Source: JBMYZL01 sp049610385
Lineage (GTDB): Bacteria; Bacteroidota; Bacteroidia; Flavobacteriales_D; Sanyastnellaceae
Length of the DNA stretch: 64,000 nt
Direction: 5' to 3'
Assembly (NCBI GenBank): GCA_049610385.1
Contig: JBMYZL010000003.1
Location: forward strand, 1 to 64,000
Under the pieces are notes generated by a model. The model did not search any database and was not told the origin of the DNA. It saw nothing but the letters and a program-made list of their open reading frames with translations. The translations under genes and the position numbers were made by a program. The first letter of the stretch is position 1. Each line of letters opens with the position of its first letter. Shown here piece after piece: positions 26,150-35,100 of the stretch.

Positions 26150-27649
26150 TCAGGCCTCTGCGAGCATTTTCTCACCAGCCTCAATCACCTCTTCAATGCT
26201 GCCTTTGAGGTTGAACGCGGCCTCAGGCAAATGATCCAATTCACCACCCAAAATCATGTTGAATCCTTTGATGGTGTCTTCAATGGGAACCAAAACCCCT
26301 GGAATGCCCGTGAACTGTTCAGCAACATGGAATGGCTGTGACAAGAATCGGCTGATTCGACGTGCGCGATAAACCGTTTGCTTGTCCTCTTCGCTCAACT
26401 CGTCCATGCCCAGAATCGCAATGATGTCCTGCAATTCCTTGTAACGCTGCAAGGTCTCTTTGACATCCTCTGCACACTTGTAGTGCTCCTCGCCCACAAT
26501 TTCGGGCGTCAAAATCCGAGACGTGGAATCCAAAGGATCTACTGCCGGATAGATGCCCAAAGAAGCAATCTTTCTCGACAAAACGGTGGTGGCATCCAAG
26601 TGCGCAAAAGTGGTCGCAGGGGCCGGGTCCGTCAAATCATCCGCAGGTACATATACCGCCTGCACTGAGGTGATAGAACCGCGCTTCGTTGACGTGATTC
26701 GTTCCTGCATCGCTCCCATTTCCGATGCCAATGTGGGCTGATACCCAACCGCGGATGGCATCCGGCCCAAAAGGGCAGACACTTCCGAACCCGCTTGGGT
26801 GAAACGGAAAATGTTGTCAATGAAAAACAAGATATCACGACCACCAGATTCTTCGTCACCATCGCGGAAATACTCAGCAATGGACAATCCCGAGAGGGCC
26901 ACCCTTGCACGGGCTCCTGGAGGTTCGTTCATCTGACCAAACACCAAGGTGGCTTGAGAATTGGCCAATTCATTCTTGTCTACTGCCGTCAAGTCCCAAC
27001 CGCCGGCTTCCATGCTCTCTTCGAACGCTTTGCCATACTTGATTACACCCGATTCAATCATTTCACGCAACAAATCATTTCCTTCACGGGTGCGCTCGCC
27101 AACACCTGCAAAAACAGAAATGCCCTCATACCCCTTCGCGATGTTGTTGATCAGTTCCATGATCAAAACCGTCTTGCCCACACCGGCTCCACCGAAAAGG
27201 CCAATCTTTCCACCCTTGGCATAAGGCTCAATCAAGTCAATCACCTTGATTCCTGTGAACAAGACCTCAGTAGCTGTGGACAATTCCTCAAACTTGGGTG
27301 CCTCCTGGTGGATGGCCCGACCGCCCTCGTTGGACACGTCGTCAATGCCATCAATTGCCTGACCCACAACATTGAACAATCGCCCCTTGATTTGATCGCC
27401 CACAGGCATCTTGATCGCCGAACCTGTTGCCTTGACAACCATCCCGCGAAACAGACCCTCTGTGGAGTCCATCGAAATCGCACGGACTGTGTCTTCGCCG
27501 ATGTGCTTTTGGGTTTCGAGAATCAAATCTCCTCCTTCTCTTTCAATGATCAAAGCGTCCAAAATGTTGGGCAACGCCACGCCAGCGGGAAATGAAACAT
27601 CCACGACTGGGCCAATCACTTGGGCAATGGTTCCTTGTTGTTGTGACAT
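26150..27649 (-). CDS. atpD: F1 ATP synthase beta subunit
   Basis: The 499-residue catalytic beta subunit has Walker A GGAGVGKT at 153-160, the GERTREGNDL segment, and ALSGLSIAEYFRD. It forms the catalytic sites of the F1 head with alpha. A TACTTTTG box at 27684-27691 on the minus strand lies 34 nt upstream of the ATG. It is the first gene of an atpD-atpC operon and is divergent from ribF. Confidence 0.98.
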   Translation of the reverse strand: MSQQQGTIAQVIGPVVDVSFPAGVALPNILDALIIEREGGDLILETQKHIGEDTVRAISMDSTEGLFRGMVVKATGSAIKMPVGDQIKGRLFNVVGQAIDGIDDVSNEGGRAIHQEAPKFEELSTATEVLFTGIKVIDLIEPYAKGGKIGLFGGAGVGKTVLIMELINNIAKGYEGISVFAGVGERTREGNDLLREMIESGVIKYGKAFEESMEAGGWDLTAVDKNELANSQATLVFGQMNEPPGARARVALSGLSIAEYFRDGDEESGGRDILFFIDNIFRFTQAGSEVSALLGRMPSAVGYQPTLASEMGAMQERITSTKRGSITSVQAVYVPADDLTDPAPATTFAHLDATTVLSRKIASLGIYPAVDPLDSTSRILTPEIVGEEHYKCAEDVKETLQRYKELQDIIAILGMDELSEEDKQTVYRARRISRFLSQPFHVAEQFTGIPGVLVPIEDTIKGFNMILGGELDHLPEAAFNLKGSIEEVIEAGEKMLAEA

Positions 27650-27683
27650 CCAAGAATGTGTTTTCGGTAACGAATTTTCGGCG

Positions 27684-27691
27684 CAAAAGTA
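27684..27691 (-). promoter_or_regulatory. -7 box TACTTTTG upstream of atpD
   Basis: A perfect TAnnTTTG match on the minus strand, 34 nt before the atpD ATG. It gives a leader of about 30 nt, in contrast to the leaderless pattern at other genes. Confidence 0.55.
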
Positions 27692-27717
27692 CGGGGAAAA
27701 CTCCTTTTCTCAACACC

Positions 27718-27725
27718 TAACTTTG
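27718..27725 (+). promoter_or_regulatory. -7 box TAACTTTG for ribF, 5 nt from GTG
   Basis: A perfect TAnnTTTG match followed by CAGAA and the GTG start of ribF at 27731. Confidence 0.6.
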
Positions 27726-27730
27726 CAGAA

Positions 27731-28699
27731 GTGAAGGTTTACAACAACGCGCTTCAATTCCGCGACCATGTTCCGACGGAAACCCCTGTGGTTCTGACCA
27801 TTGGAACCTTTGATGGTGTGCATGCAGGGCACCGTGCAGTGCTCCATTTGTTGAGCCAACGGGCTTCACGATTGGGTGCGGAAACCGTCTTGTTGACTTT
27901 TGATCCGCACCCCCGAATGGTGTTGCATCCGGAAAGCCATGGATTGGCCTTGTTGAATTCCCAACTTGAAAAACAAAATTTGCTCAGTCAGACGGGCCTC
28001 AACCATTTGGTCGTGCAGCCTTTCACCCCTGAATTGGCGCGCAAAAGCCCTTTGGAATATGTGCGGGAGTTGATCGGTGAGGGCATTCGACCTTCCGTTG
28101 TCGTCGTGGGATATGACCACCGTTTCGGGCGCAATCGGGAAGGAGATTTCACCATTCTGACAGAACTCGGCGAACTGTTCAACTTCGAAGTCGAAGAATT
28201 GCCCGCACAACACGTTGACGACACCCAAGTCAGCTCAACCAAGGTGCGCAGTGCATTGCAATCTGGGGACATTGACTTGGCCAATCAATGGCTACAATCC
28301 CCCTACCTCCTCACCGGACGCGTGGTCTCCGGTGACCAAATCGGGCGGACCTTGGGCTTCCCAACAGCCAACTTGGGACATCTCCCGCCGTTGAAGCTCA
28401 TTCCAGGAAATGGTGTCTATTTTGGTTGGGGCCAATTGCCGGGGCACCCGAAACGACCTGCTCTGATCAACATCGGCCAGCGCCCAACCATTTCAGCGGA
28501 AGGGCCAGCTCGAATCGAAGCCCACTTGATTGGATTCGAGGGGGACTGTTATGGAATGGAATTGGGTGTGACCTTGGAAACACGCATTCGAGATGAAAGG
28601 AAGTTTGAAGACCGAACAGCCCTTTTGAATGCGATTGAATCAGATCTGGCCTGGGCCCAATTGCACCTTCAATCCATGCAACAGCCACCGCATCCATGA
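27731..28699 (+). CDS. ribF: Bifunctional riboflavin kinase / FAD synthetase
   Basis: The 322-residue protein starts at GTG 27731. The N-terminal FAD synthetase (nucleotidyltransferase) domain has LTIGTFDGVHAGHRAVL, and VVVGYDHRFGRNREGD. The C-terminal flavokinase domain begins around LTGRVVSGDQIGRTLGFPTA. It makes FMN and FAD from riboflavin. The downstream LRR gene overlaps its stop by 4 bp, and pnuC and a nicotinamide riboside kinase gene follow, so flavin and NAD cofactor genes share an operon. Confidence 0.96.
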   Translation: MKVYNNALQFRDHVPTETPVVLTIGTFDGVHAGHRAVLHLLSQRASRLGAETVLLTFDPHPRMVLHPESHGLALLNSQLEKQNLLSQTGLNHLVVQPFTPELARKSPLEYVRELIGEGIRPSVVVVGYDHRFGRNREGDFTILTELGELFNFEVEELPAQHVDDTQVSSTKVRSALQSGDIDLANQWLQSPYLLTGRVVSGDQIGRTLGFPTANLGHLPPLKLIPGNGVYFGWGQLPGHPKRPALINIGQRPTISAEGPARIEAHLIGFEGDCYGMELGVTLETRIRDERKFEDRTALLNAIESDLAWAQLHLQSMQQPPHP

Positions 28700-29349
28700 C
28701 GTTCTGTTGTACAATGAGTGGAATGCCTTTCTTTTCTCGTCTTGGGATTTTGGGACTTTTGCTGTGGGGCCTTGCAACCGATTTTGCGGGGCAATCGGAT
28801 GTCAGCAACAACCGATGGGTAACGGGTTGGGACGAGGTTGAAAAGTGCCAAATCAATGGCATACCCATTCACCGATTGTCACTCGAAAAGCAACGGTTTC
28901 GGACCCTTCCCATGGCTCTGTTCGAGCTCACTGAGCTCCGCGAATTGAAACTGGATAAGAACCGCCTGTCCACCATAGAGGGGCCATGGGAGAAGTTGCC
29001 GAATTTGGTCTCATTGTCGGCAAAAAACAACCGCATCGAGTCCATCCCAGAAGCCCTGCTGGAGCTGACAAACCTCGAAGTTCTGGACCTGGGGAACAAC
29101 GAAATTGAAAGCATTCCCATGGACATCGACAACCTTGAAAAATTGAAGGAGCTGATTCTGTGGAGCAACCCCATCGACCAATATCCCGCTTCGCTGGGAC
29201 ACATGCCCAGCCTGACCCGACTCGACCTCATGCACAATGTGATGACGGCTGAGGAAATTGCAACGCTCAAGCTCTGGGTACGTCCAGAGGTCGAACTCAC
29301 CTTGCCTGCACCATGTGGATGCGAAATCGATACAACCAATGGGAACTGA
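28696..29349 (+). CDS. Secreted leucine-rich-repeat protein
   Basis: The ORF starts at ATG 28696, overlapping the ribF stop (ATGA), though the Met at 28714 fits the signal peptide (FFSRLGILGLLLWGLATDFAGQS) better. About five LRRs follow, for example LTELRELKLDKNRLSTIEG, LTNLEVLDLGNNEIESIPM and LEKLKELILWSNPIDQYPA. The tail PAPCGCEID carries a Cys-Gly-Cys. It should be exported. The function is unknown; its place between ribF and pnuC, with overlaps on both sides, means tight co-translation with cofactor genes. Confidence 0.85.
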   Translation: MTFCCTMSGMPFFSRLGILGLLLWGLATDFAGQSDVSNNRWVTGWDEVEKCQINGIPIHRLSLEKQRFRTLPMALFELTELRELKLDKNRLSTIEGPWEKLPNLVSLSAKNNRIESIPEALLELTNLEVLDLGNNEIESIPMDIDNLEKLKELILWSNPIDQYPASLGHMPSLTRLDLMHNVMTAEEIATLKLWVRPEVELTLPAPCGCEIDTTNGN

Positions 29350-29899
29350 ATCGCGGGCTTGGCACGTTTGGGGAGAACCACTGGCTGCAGGTTTGAACCT
29401 TCTGTACACAGTGGGTTACTTACAGGCCTGGCCTGGCAGTTTTGCAGCAGCAGCCGCGGGTTCTGTCTTGTTCATGGTGGTGTGTTTTCAGAACAAACTG
29501 AAAGCAGAGTCGGGATTGTGGCTTTTTTACGTCGGATTTGCCATTTGGGGTGGTTTTCATGCTTCGGATGTTTGGCCTGCACCGCAACAGGTTCCATGGT
29601 CACACCATTTGATTTCCATCGGACTCGGATTGTTGGCATGGGTCACAATCACATGGGTCTTGAAAAGACACACCGATGCCGACTGGCCTGGCTGGGATGC
29701 ATTCACCACCGCTGGAAGTTTATTGGCCACTTACTGGATGGTGAGATTTGTCCATTCGAATTGGTTGTATTGGATCGTCATTGATGCCATCGCCGTTGGA
29801 CTTTACTGGCGAAAGGGGCTTCATTGGGGGGCCGGGTTGATGACGATTTACACCCTTCTGGCTGTCGAAGGATATTGGGATTTTCTCGAATGGATTTGA
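29339..29899 (+). CDS. pnuC: Nicotinamide riboside transporter PnuC
   Basis: From ATG 29339 the product is 186 residues with about seven hydrophobic segments. The PnuC signature near the C-terminus is clear: NWLYWIVIDAIAVGLYWRKG followed by LMTIYTLLAVEGYWDF. It takes up nicotinamide riboside for NAD salvage. It overlaps the LRR gene by 11 bp and the downstream kinase by 10 bp. A neighbouring kinase that traps the substrate as NMN strongly supports nicotinamide riboside rather than thiamine as substrate. Confidence 0.92.
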   Translation: MGTESRAWHVWGEPLAAGLNLLYTVGYLQAWPGSFAAAAAGSVLFMVVCFQNKLKAESGLWLFYVGFAIWGGFHASDVWPAPQQVPWSHHLISIGLGLLAWVTITWVLKRHTDADWPGWDAFTTAGSLLATYWMVRFVHSNWLYWIVIDAIAVGLYWRKGLHWGAGLMTIYTLLAVEGYWDFLEWI

Positions 29900-30489
29900 A
29901 CCGGGTATTTCACGTTGCTGTTTCTGGCCCAGAATCCAGCGGGAAGTCAACGCTGTGCGCACAACTTTCCAACCTCACAGGTTGGCCATGGGTGGCCGAA
30001 GCAGCTCGTTATCATCCGATTGCTCTAAAACAATCGGGACAAGGCTCCGTCGACGACATCGGGCAAATTTGGTCTCAACAAGTCTGCTGGACCCAAGCAG
30101 CAACACGATTCGCTTCGCGGCACAGTGCCCCGGGGGTTGTTATAGACACCTGGTCCCTGGTCCCCGAAGTTTGGACGCTTCATGCCCATGGTAAGGAACG
30201 CATCGACACCCGGAAATGGCACACAAAAGTGGATGCCTATGTGCTTTGTGCACCCACCCTGCCCTGGACGCCTGACCCCCTGAGAAGCATCCCTGATTCG
30301 GCCGAGCGTTGGAAGTTATTTTGGGAATATCACCGCCGGATGGAAGCCACCGGTGTTCCTTTTTTGGTTTACTCGGCTTCAGAACACGATGAACTGACGG
30401 CGTTGAATCCCGCCATCAAAAAAGGCACGCCTGAAGCGTGCCTTTCCACATTGTACAAGTGGATGGGGAATCTCCCCACATCCATCTGA
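29890..30489 (+). CDS. Nicotinamide riboside kinase (NadR C-terminal domain type)
   Basis: From ATG 29890 the product is 199 residues, an AAA-type P-loop kinase resembling the ribosylnicotinamide kinase domain of NadR. Walker A is VSGPESSGKSTL near residues 12-23, followed by WVAEAARYHP and VVIDTWSLVPEVW. It phosphorylates nicotinamide riboside to NMN, trapping what PnuC brings in. It lacks the adenylyltransferase and repressor domains of enterobacterial NadR. Its 3' end contains a perfect 10-bp inverted repeat (30421-30445) that looks like a terminator for the converging tonB gene. Confidence 0.88.
   Translation: MDLNRVFHVAVSGPESSGKSTLCAQLSNLTGWPWVAEAARYHPIALKQSGQGSVDDIGQIWSQQVCWTQAATRFASRHSAPGVVIDTWSLVPEVWTLHAHGKERIDTRKWHTKVDAYVLCAPTLPWTPDPLRSIPDSAERWKLFWEYHRRMEATGVPFLVYSASEHDELTALNPAIKKGTPEACLSTLYKWMGNLPTSI
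30415..30445 (-). terminator. Intrinsic terminator for tonB located inside the kinase coding region
   Basis: Arms AAAGGCACGC (30421-30430) and GCGTGCCTTT (30436-30445) form a perfect 10-bp stem with loop CTGAA. On the minus strand the stem is followed by a run of T (the A-run at 30418-30423 on the plus strand), the form of an intrinsic terminator about 60 nt after the tonB stop. The plus-strand T-run is only three bases. The whole element codes for residues of the kinase. Confidence 0.7.
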
Positions 30490-30507
30490 TTTCTCCTTTT
30501 CAGTTCA

Positions 30508-31209
30508 TCAGCGAATGATGAACTTCACGGGGATGGTGTATTGCACACTCACCGCCTTGCCTCGCTGTTGACCCGGTTCAAAATCCGGCAGGGATTCCAC
30601 CACGCGCACCGCCTCTTTGTCCAATCGTGCATCGACTTCACGGAGCACCCGGACGTCCCGCACTTTGCCATCCTTTCCCACGACAAAATAAACGAAGACT
30701 GTTCCTTGGATACCTGCATCCTTGGCAATCGGTGGATACTTCGTGTTGGACGAGACATACTTGATGATCTCCATCTGGGTGCATGTGTGCCGCTCGTCTC
30801 CTCGCATTTTTTTACAATCACCCAGCGCTGGCATGTTTTCCACAATCATGAAGGGGATGTCTTCCTCCACTTCTTCGACCTCTTCGATGATTTCGATTTC
30901 TGTGTCTTCGTCGAGTTCGATGTCCTCAATTTCCAACTCCTCCTCAATTTCCTCTTCATCATCCACAACTTCAATCACAGTGGTCTGCTGTGGGGGTGGG
31001 GGTGGGGGGGGTGGCTGAACCACGTTAACTGGAATCTCTTCATCTTCGAGGAGATCGGCCTCAAAATCGATTTTCTGCACAATGGCCACATCGTAGGATG
31101 TCCAAGCCAGTGCCGAAAGCAACAAGGAGAGCGATGCCACAAAACCAAGTGCACGCCACGCGAGTCGCTTGTTTTCGAGGTTTGCTTCTGGGGTTTTTCT
31201 ACTCAGCAT
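30508..31209 (-). CDS. tonB: Energy transducer TonB
   Basis: The 233-residue protein has one N-terminal membrane segment (about residues 19-36), a run of eight prolines at 66-73, a strongly acidic linker rich in Glu, Asp and Ile (83-118), and a C-terminal TonB domain (YPPIAKDAGIQGTVFVYFVV, then VRDVRVLREVDARLD and PVKFIIR). It couples the proton motive force to outer-membrane receptors such as the one at 57078-59330. A TATTTTCG box lies 22 nt upstream. Confidence 0.95.
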   Translation of the reverse strand: MLSRKTPEANLENKRLAWRALGFVASLSLLLSALAWTSYDVAIVQKIDFEADLLEDEEIPVNVVQPPPPPPPPQQTTVIEVVDDEEEIEEELEIEDIELDEDTEIEIIEEVEEVEEDIPFMIVENMPALGDCKKMRGDERHTCTQMEIIKYVSSNTKYPPIAKDAGIQGTVFVYFVVGKDGKVRDVRVLREVDARLDKEAVRVVESLPDFEPGQQRGKAVSVQYTIPVKFIIR

Positions 31210-31231
31210 GAGCCTTCTGTGAATTGCGCCC

Positions 31232-31239
31232 CGAAAATA
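31232..31239 (-). promoter_or_regulatory. -7-like box TATTTTCG upstream of tonB
   Basis: Same octamer as at 16509 and 43361, here 22 nt before the tonB ATG, so tonB may be transcribed on its own rather than only by read-through from vanZ. Confidence 0.45.
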
Positions 31240-31342
31240 GGGATTCCTCCCGACTTTCAGAGCAAGTGAAACGAAGTGGTCCGCAGGTCGCCCGGGACAT
31301 CATAATTTGAGTAGACAAATGCCGTGCCAAATTTGGCCAAAA

Positions 31343-31753
31343 TCAATTCCAACACCCATAGATCATCCGAAACACGGCCCATCCCAGTCCAGTGCCTGCG
31401 AGGTCCGCCAACACATCCCACAAGTCCGCAGATCGATCGGGAAAGTAAGCTCCTTGGCCTGCCTCCAACAACACCGCATACAACAAGCAGCCCCACCCCA
31501 CCCAGATGCGTCCCTTCCGAACCATGCCCATCTTGCCAAAGGCAATCAACCAGGAACAGCTCAAACTGGCAAACATCCCCAAATGAATCCACTTGTCCAG
31601 GTGCAACAGCATCATCCAATCATCGCTGGGCAAATCACTGCCCGGTATGGCATGAAGTCCCAGCACCAGCAGGGTCAACAATAGGGGGCCAACCAAAAGT
31701 CGGGGTTTCCATCGCTTTTTGGGTCCGGAAGCGTTGAGGTCCATGGCTGTCAA
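31343..31753 (-). CDS. VanZ family membrane protein
   Basis: The 136-residue protein has three to four hydrophobic segments and the VanZ-like pattern: LHLDKWIHLGMFASLSCSWL, LEAGQGAYFPDRSADLWDVL and ADLAGTGLGW. The start may be 31753 or the second Met at 31744. The role of VanZ-like proteins outside teicoplanin resistance is unknown. It follows gcvH by 28 bp; the order sprA-gcvH-vanZ is one I recall from other Flavobacteriales. Confidence 0.88.
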   Translation of the reverse strand: MTAMDLNASGPKKRWKPRLLVGPLLLTLLVLGLHAIPGSDLPSDDWMMLLHLDKWIHLGMFASLSCSWLIAFGKMGMVRKGRIWVGWGCLLYAVLLEAGQGAYFPDRSADLWDVLADLAGTGLGWAVFRMIYGCWN

Positions 31754-31781
31754 CTGTGGAATGCCGATGCCCGAGCGTGAA

Positions 31782-32159
31782 TCAGCCGATCAACTCCGTG
31801 TAGGCCTCGGCCGTCATCAAGGTCTGAACAGACTCAGGGTCTGATACTTTGACCTTGACAATCCACCCATTCCCATAAGGCTCTTGGTTGACCACCTCGG
31901 GATCATCCTCAATGGATTCATTGAATTCCAAAATCTCGCCTGCAACGGGCAAATACATGTCGCTGACCGTCTTTACGGCTTCAATGGTCCCGAAAACCTC
32001 ATCGGCATCCAAAGTTTCACCGACTGTCTCCACCTCCACGAATACGATATCACCCAACTCTCCTTGGGCAAAATCCGTGATGCCGACTGTGGCCACATCA
32101 CCATCGAGCCGAACCCATTCGTGCTCCTTGGTATAACGCAAATCTTGAGGTACGTTCAT
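31782..32159 (-). CDS. gcvH: Glycine cleavage system H protein
   Basis: The 125-residue lipoyl carrier has the lipoylation segment VFGTIEAVKTVSDMYLPVAG with the modified Lys at residue 63. It shuttles the aminomethyl group between the P, T and L proteins of glycine decarboxylase. It starts 12 bp after the sprA stop. There are no other gcv genes nearby. Confidence 0.97.
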   Translation of the reverse strand: MNVPQDLRYTKEHEWVRLDGDVATVGITDFAQGELGDIVFVEVETVGETLDADEVFGTIEAVKTVSDMYLPVAGEILEFNESIEDDPEVVNQEPYGNGWIVKVKVSDPESVQTLMTAEAYTELIG

Positions 32160-32171
32160 TGGAATCAGAAT

Positions 32172-35100
32172 CTATTGATTGAGGTTGAATCGCAACGCCA
32201 CACCGCTGTTGATATTGGATGTGGCAAAGGAAGTCGAAATGTAAGGATCTGTGATTTGGTGATCATAGAATGCACGCAGGGTCAATTGGTTGCTTACCTT
32301 CAAATCCGCTGAGAACTTGATGGACACCAAGCGCTGGCCTGCGGTCACTTGGTTTTGGCGCTCCTGCATCTTCCGGATGATCGTCGAATTGTCCCTGATG
32401 TTCACGTCACAACGCAGAATCAAATCCGTCTCATTCAGCATTTTCACAGGGAGTTTGCCATACGTCTTGATGAAGGGATTGGGAACATTCACAAACTTGT
32501 AACCCAAACCGAGCACCAATGCCTTGCTCTTGGTCTCTGTGATTTGGTAATTGGTCAGACCAAATGCGATGTTCCGGTCTCGACGAACCTCCAATCGGAA
32601 CTGGGGTTCACTTTCATTTTCGGCATTGAGGGTCATGTCCACCCCGATCAATGGCGACAATTGTTCTGATATGCTGACCGTATTGAATTGCCTTTGGGAG
32701 ATAAAATTGCCAAATTCACTTTGGTCATAGGCCACAGGAAATCCCGTTTCCGGATCTGCCTCGTATGACAAGTTGGTCACATAATTCGTGGTCAAGGTCG
32801 ACCGGTAGCTGTGGTTCAGGCTGAATCGCTTGAAATACTGCTTGAAAAACGGATTCTTCGTCAATCCATCATATGTGATGCGCCAATTCGGTGCAACTGG
32901 CGTGTCAAAGACATCCAACGGAGCCTTCTCCGGATCTGTGCCCGTGTAAGCAGCGATGAATGCCGGAATGGTCACATCTTGTGACGTGGGTCCCCATCCC
33001 AGATAATACCCATTGACCTCTGGCTCATCGAGGTTGTAACTCTGCGCATTGAGCCGCCTGGAAATGTCCAATCGGCCCAACAAAAAATCATCCCACAACT
33101 CGGAATTGAATTCCTCGTCATCATTCACAAAGGCCGTTGGCCAGGTCAAAATGGTCGCTGAGAATTGTCCGGTTTCATTGGGCGACTCATTGACAAATTC
33201 CCCTAGGTTGTCATCGAAGCGGAAGAAGCTCGTGTAATTTCGGGAGGCATTCCGGTTCGCCGTCAATTCAATTTTCAAATTCCGGGCCGGTTCAAGGTTC
33301 AGTCGCGCATTGAAGGTCTCCTGGAAAGTCTCAGTAAACTGTTGGTTCTGCGTGCTCAACTCGCGCAACCAGCCATTTTCCGCAGCCATCACAGCGAAAT
33401 TGTCCACCCGTTCTCCCGCCAAATTGGTGTTTTGGTGACCCAACAAAAACCAAGGCCCTGGGGCATTCAAGTCGTCATCAAAACCTGCCCACCGAGCACG
33501 CTGGGCGTAACCCGGAATCAACATGCCCTCGTTGCGAGAAAAACTTCCAGAAAAATTCCTGACCGCCATCAACGTCCTCAAAATGGCCTGGACCGGGTTG
33601 ATTTCCAGTTTGACCTTCTCCTCTTCCTCATTGCCAAATCCATCGCGATCTGATGTGTCTGATCGACGTCGGTTGTCGCGTTTGGGTGGGGACGCGTTCA
33701 AAGCTTCTTGCAAAAACGGAACCTTATTGTATAAGGTGGTCATGTTGGCCGAGAGGTTCAAACTGATGTCTCGGGAGTTTTGGATGGTGTTGCCCAATGA
33801 ATCCTGGCTGAAAGGCGCTCGATCCCAGCGATAAGTTCCTTGATATCGCACATCCGAGTTGATGAAATTCACGATGGGCAACTTGGAAAATGGCAATGTA
33901 TAGGTGCCCGTGACATTGTGGTTGTAGGTCGTCACCTCACCTGCATTTCTCAAGTTTTGCATGACTGAATCACGGTAGGCTTGGTAACCGATTTCGTCCG
34001 ATGTGTCGATGACACCCGCCGGCTCTCCCACCAGTGCCTGAGCAGATGCATTGAAGTCGAATTTCAATGCTTGCGTAAGGTCATATTTTAACGCGTAGTT
34101 GCGATTCCACTGCCAGGTCTTGACCACTTGGGTGTTGATAAGCAAGTTGGTTTCCACCCCCAACAAGGCCTCTGTATTGTTCCGTACACGACTGCTTTCA
34201 TATTGCCGATCCATGGTCGTAGAAGCCGTGAACTGCTTGATGCCGAGGTAGAAATTGAATTCGGTCAACCACTTCATGAAAGTCAACTCCTGCAAGAAAC
34301 CAATGTTCCCAAAGGGTTTGAATTGATGGGGCGAGTGGCTGAAGTTATACGTCAGTCCCCCGCGGTGCTCTCGGCGCATTTGGAACTCCGTGTTGACGTC
34401 GCGACGGAAGGTTTCATTGAAGCTGTAGTTCGCGGTGAAGTTTCCGGGATCGAGCATCTTCAAAATGCCCCAGCCACCTCCTGAACCTCCGCGTGCACTG
34501 CCACCTCCGCGAGCGCTGCCACCCCCTCGAGCACCCCCTCGGCCGCCACCGGCTTCCTTGTCTCCGTCCTTTCCGCCGCCCATGTTGCCCGGACTCATCA
34601 ATCCACCTCCACGGCCACCACGACCGCCAGCACCGGCATCTCCACGACCACCACCTCCGCCACCAAACTGTGGATCAATTTTGATTCCAGAAAAATTGAT
34701 GGACCGCAATGTGTTCTCAGATTTGGCATTCTCCTGTCGCTCAACAGACAGTCCTTCTTGTGAAGCAATCTCAATGTCCGGAGACAACGGGTCAAACTGC
34801 GGTGTCGAAATCTCCGTCGAATACCCAACATATACCGGAAGGGTGATGCCCAATTTTTTGGGCAAAATCTTGCCCAACTGAACCGTTCCCGAGGCATCAA
34901 TTCCTTGCAGTGTTTCTCGTTGTCGCTCCTGAACGCGCTGTTCCAAACCGCCCCATCCTGGCACAGACATGTTGGCCGCCACAGAGAAATTGGCCAAGTC
35001 CGCGAGTTTTGCATTCATCTGAGCTGTCGCGGCCCACCCGCCTTCTTCATTGAATTCGCTCAATCGCAATTCATTCACCCAAACAATGGCACACTTGGCC

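Noticed and set aside
30541..31269. 242-residue ORF on the plus strand
   Set aside because: Antisense to tonB; the runs of Phe, Asp and His mirror the acidic and proline-rich codons of TonB.
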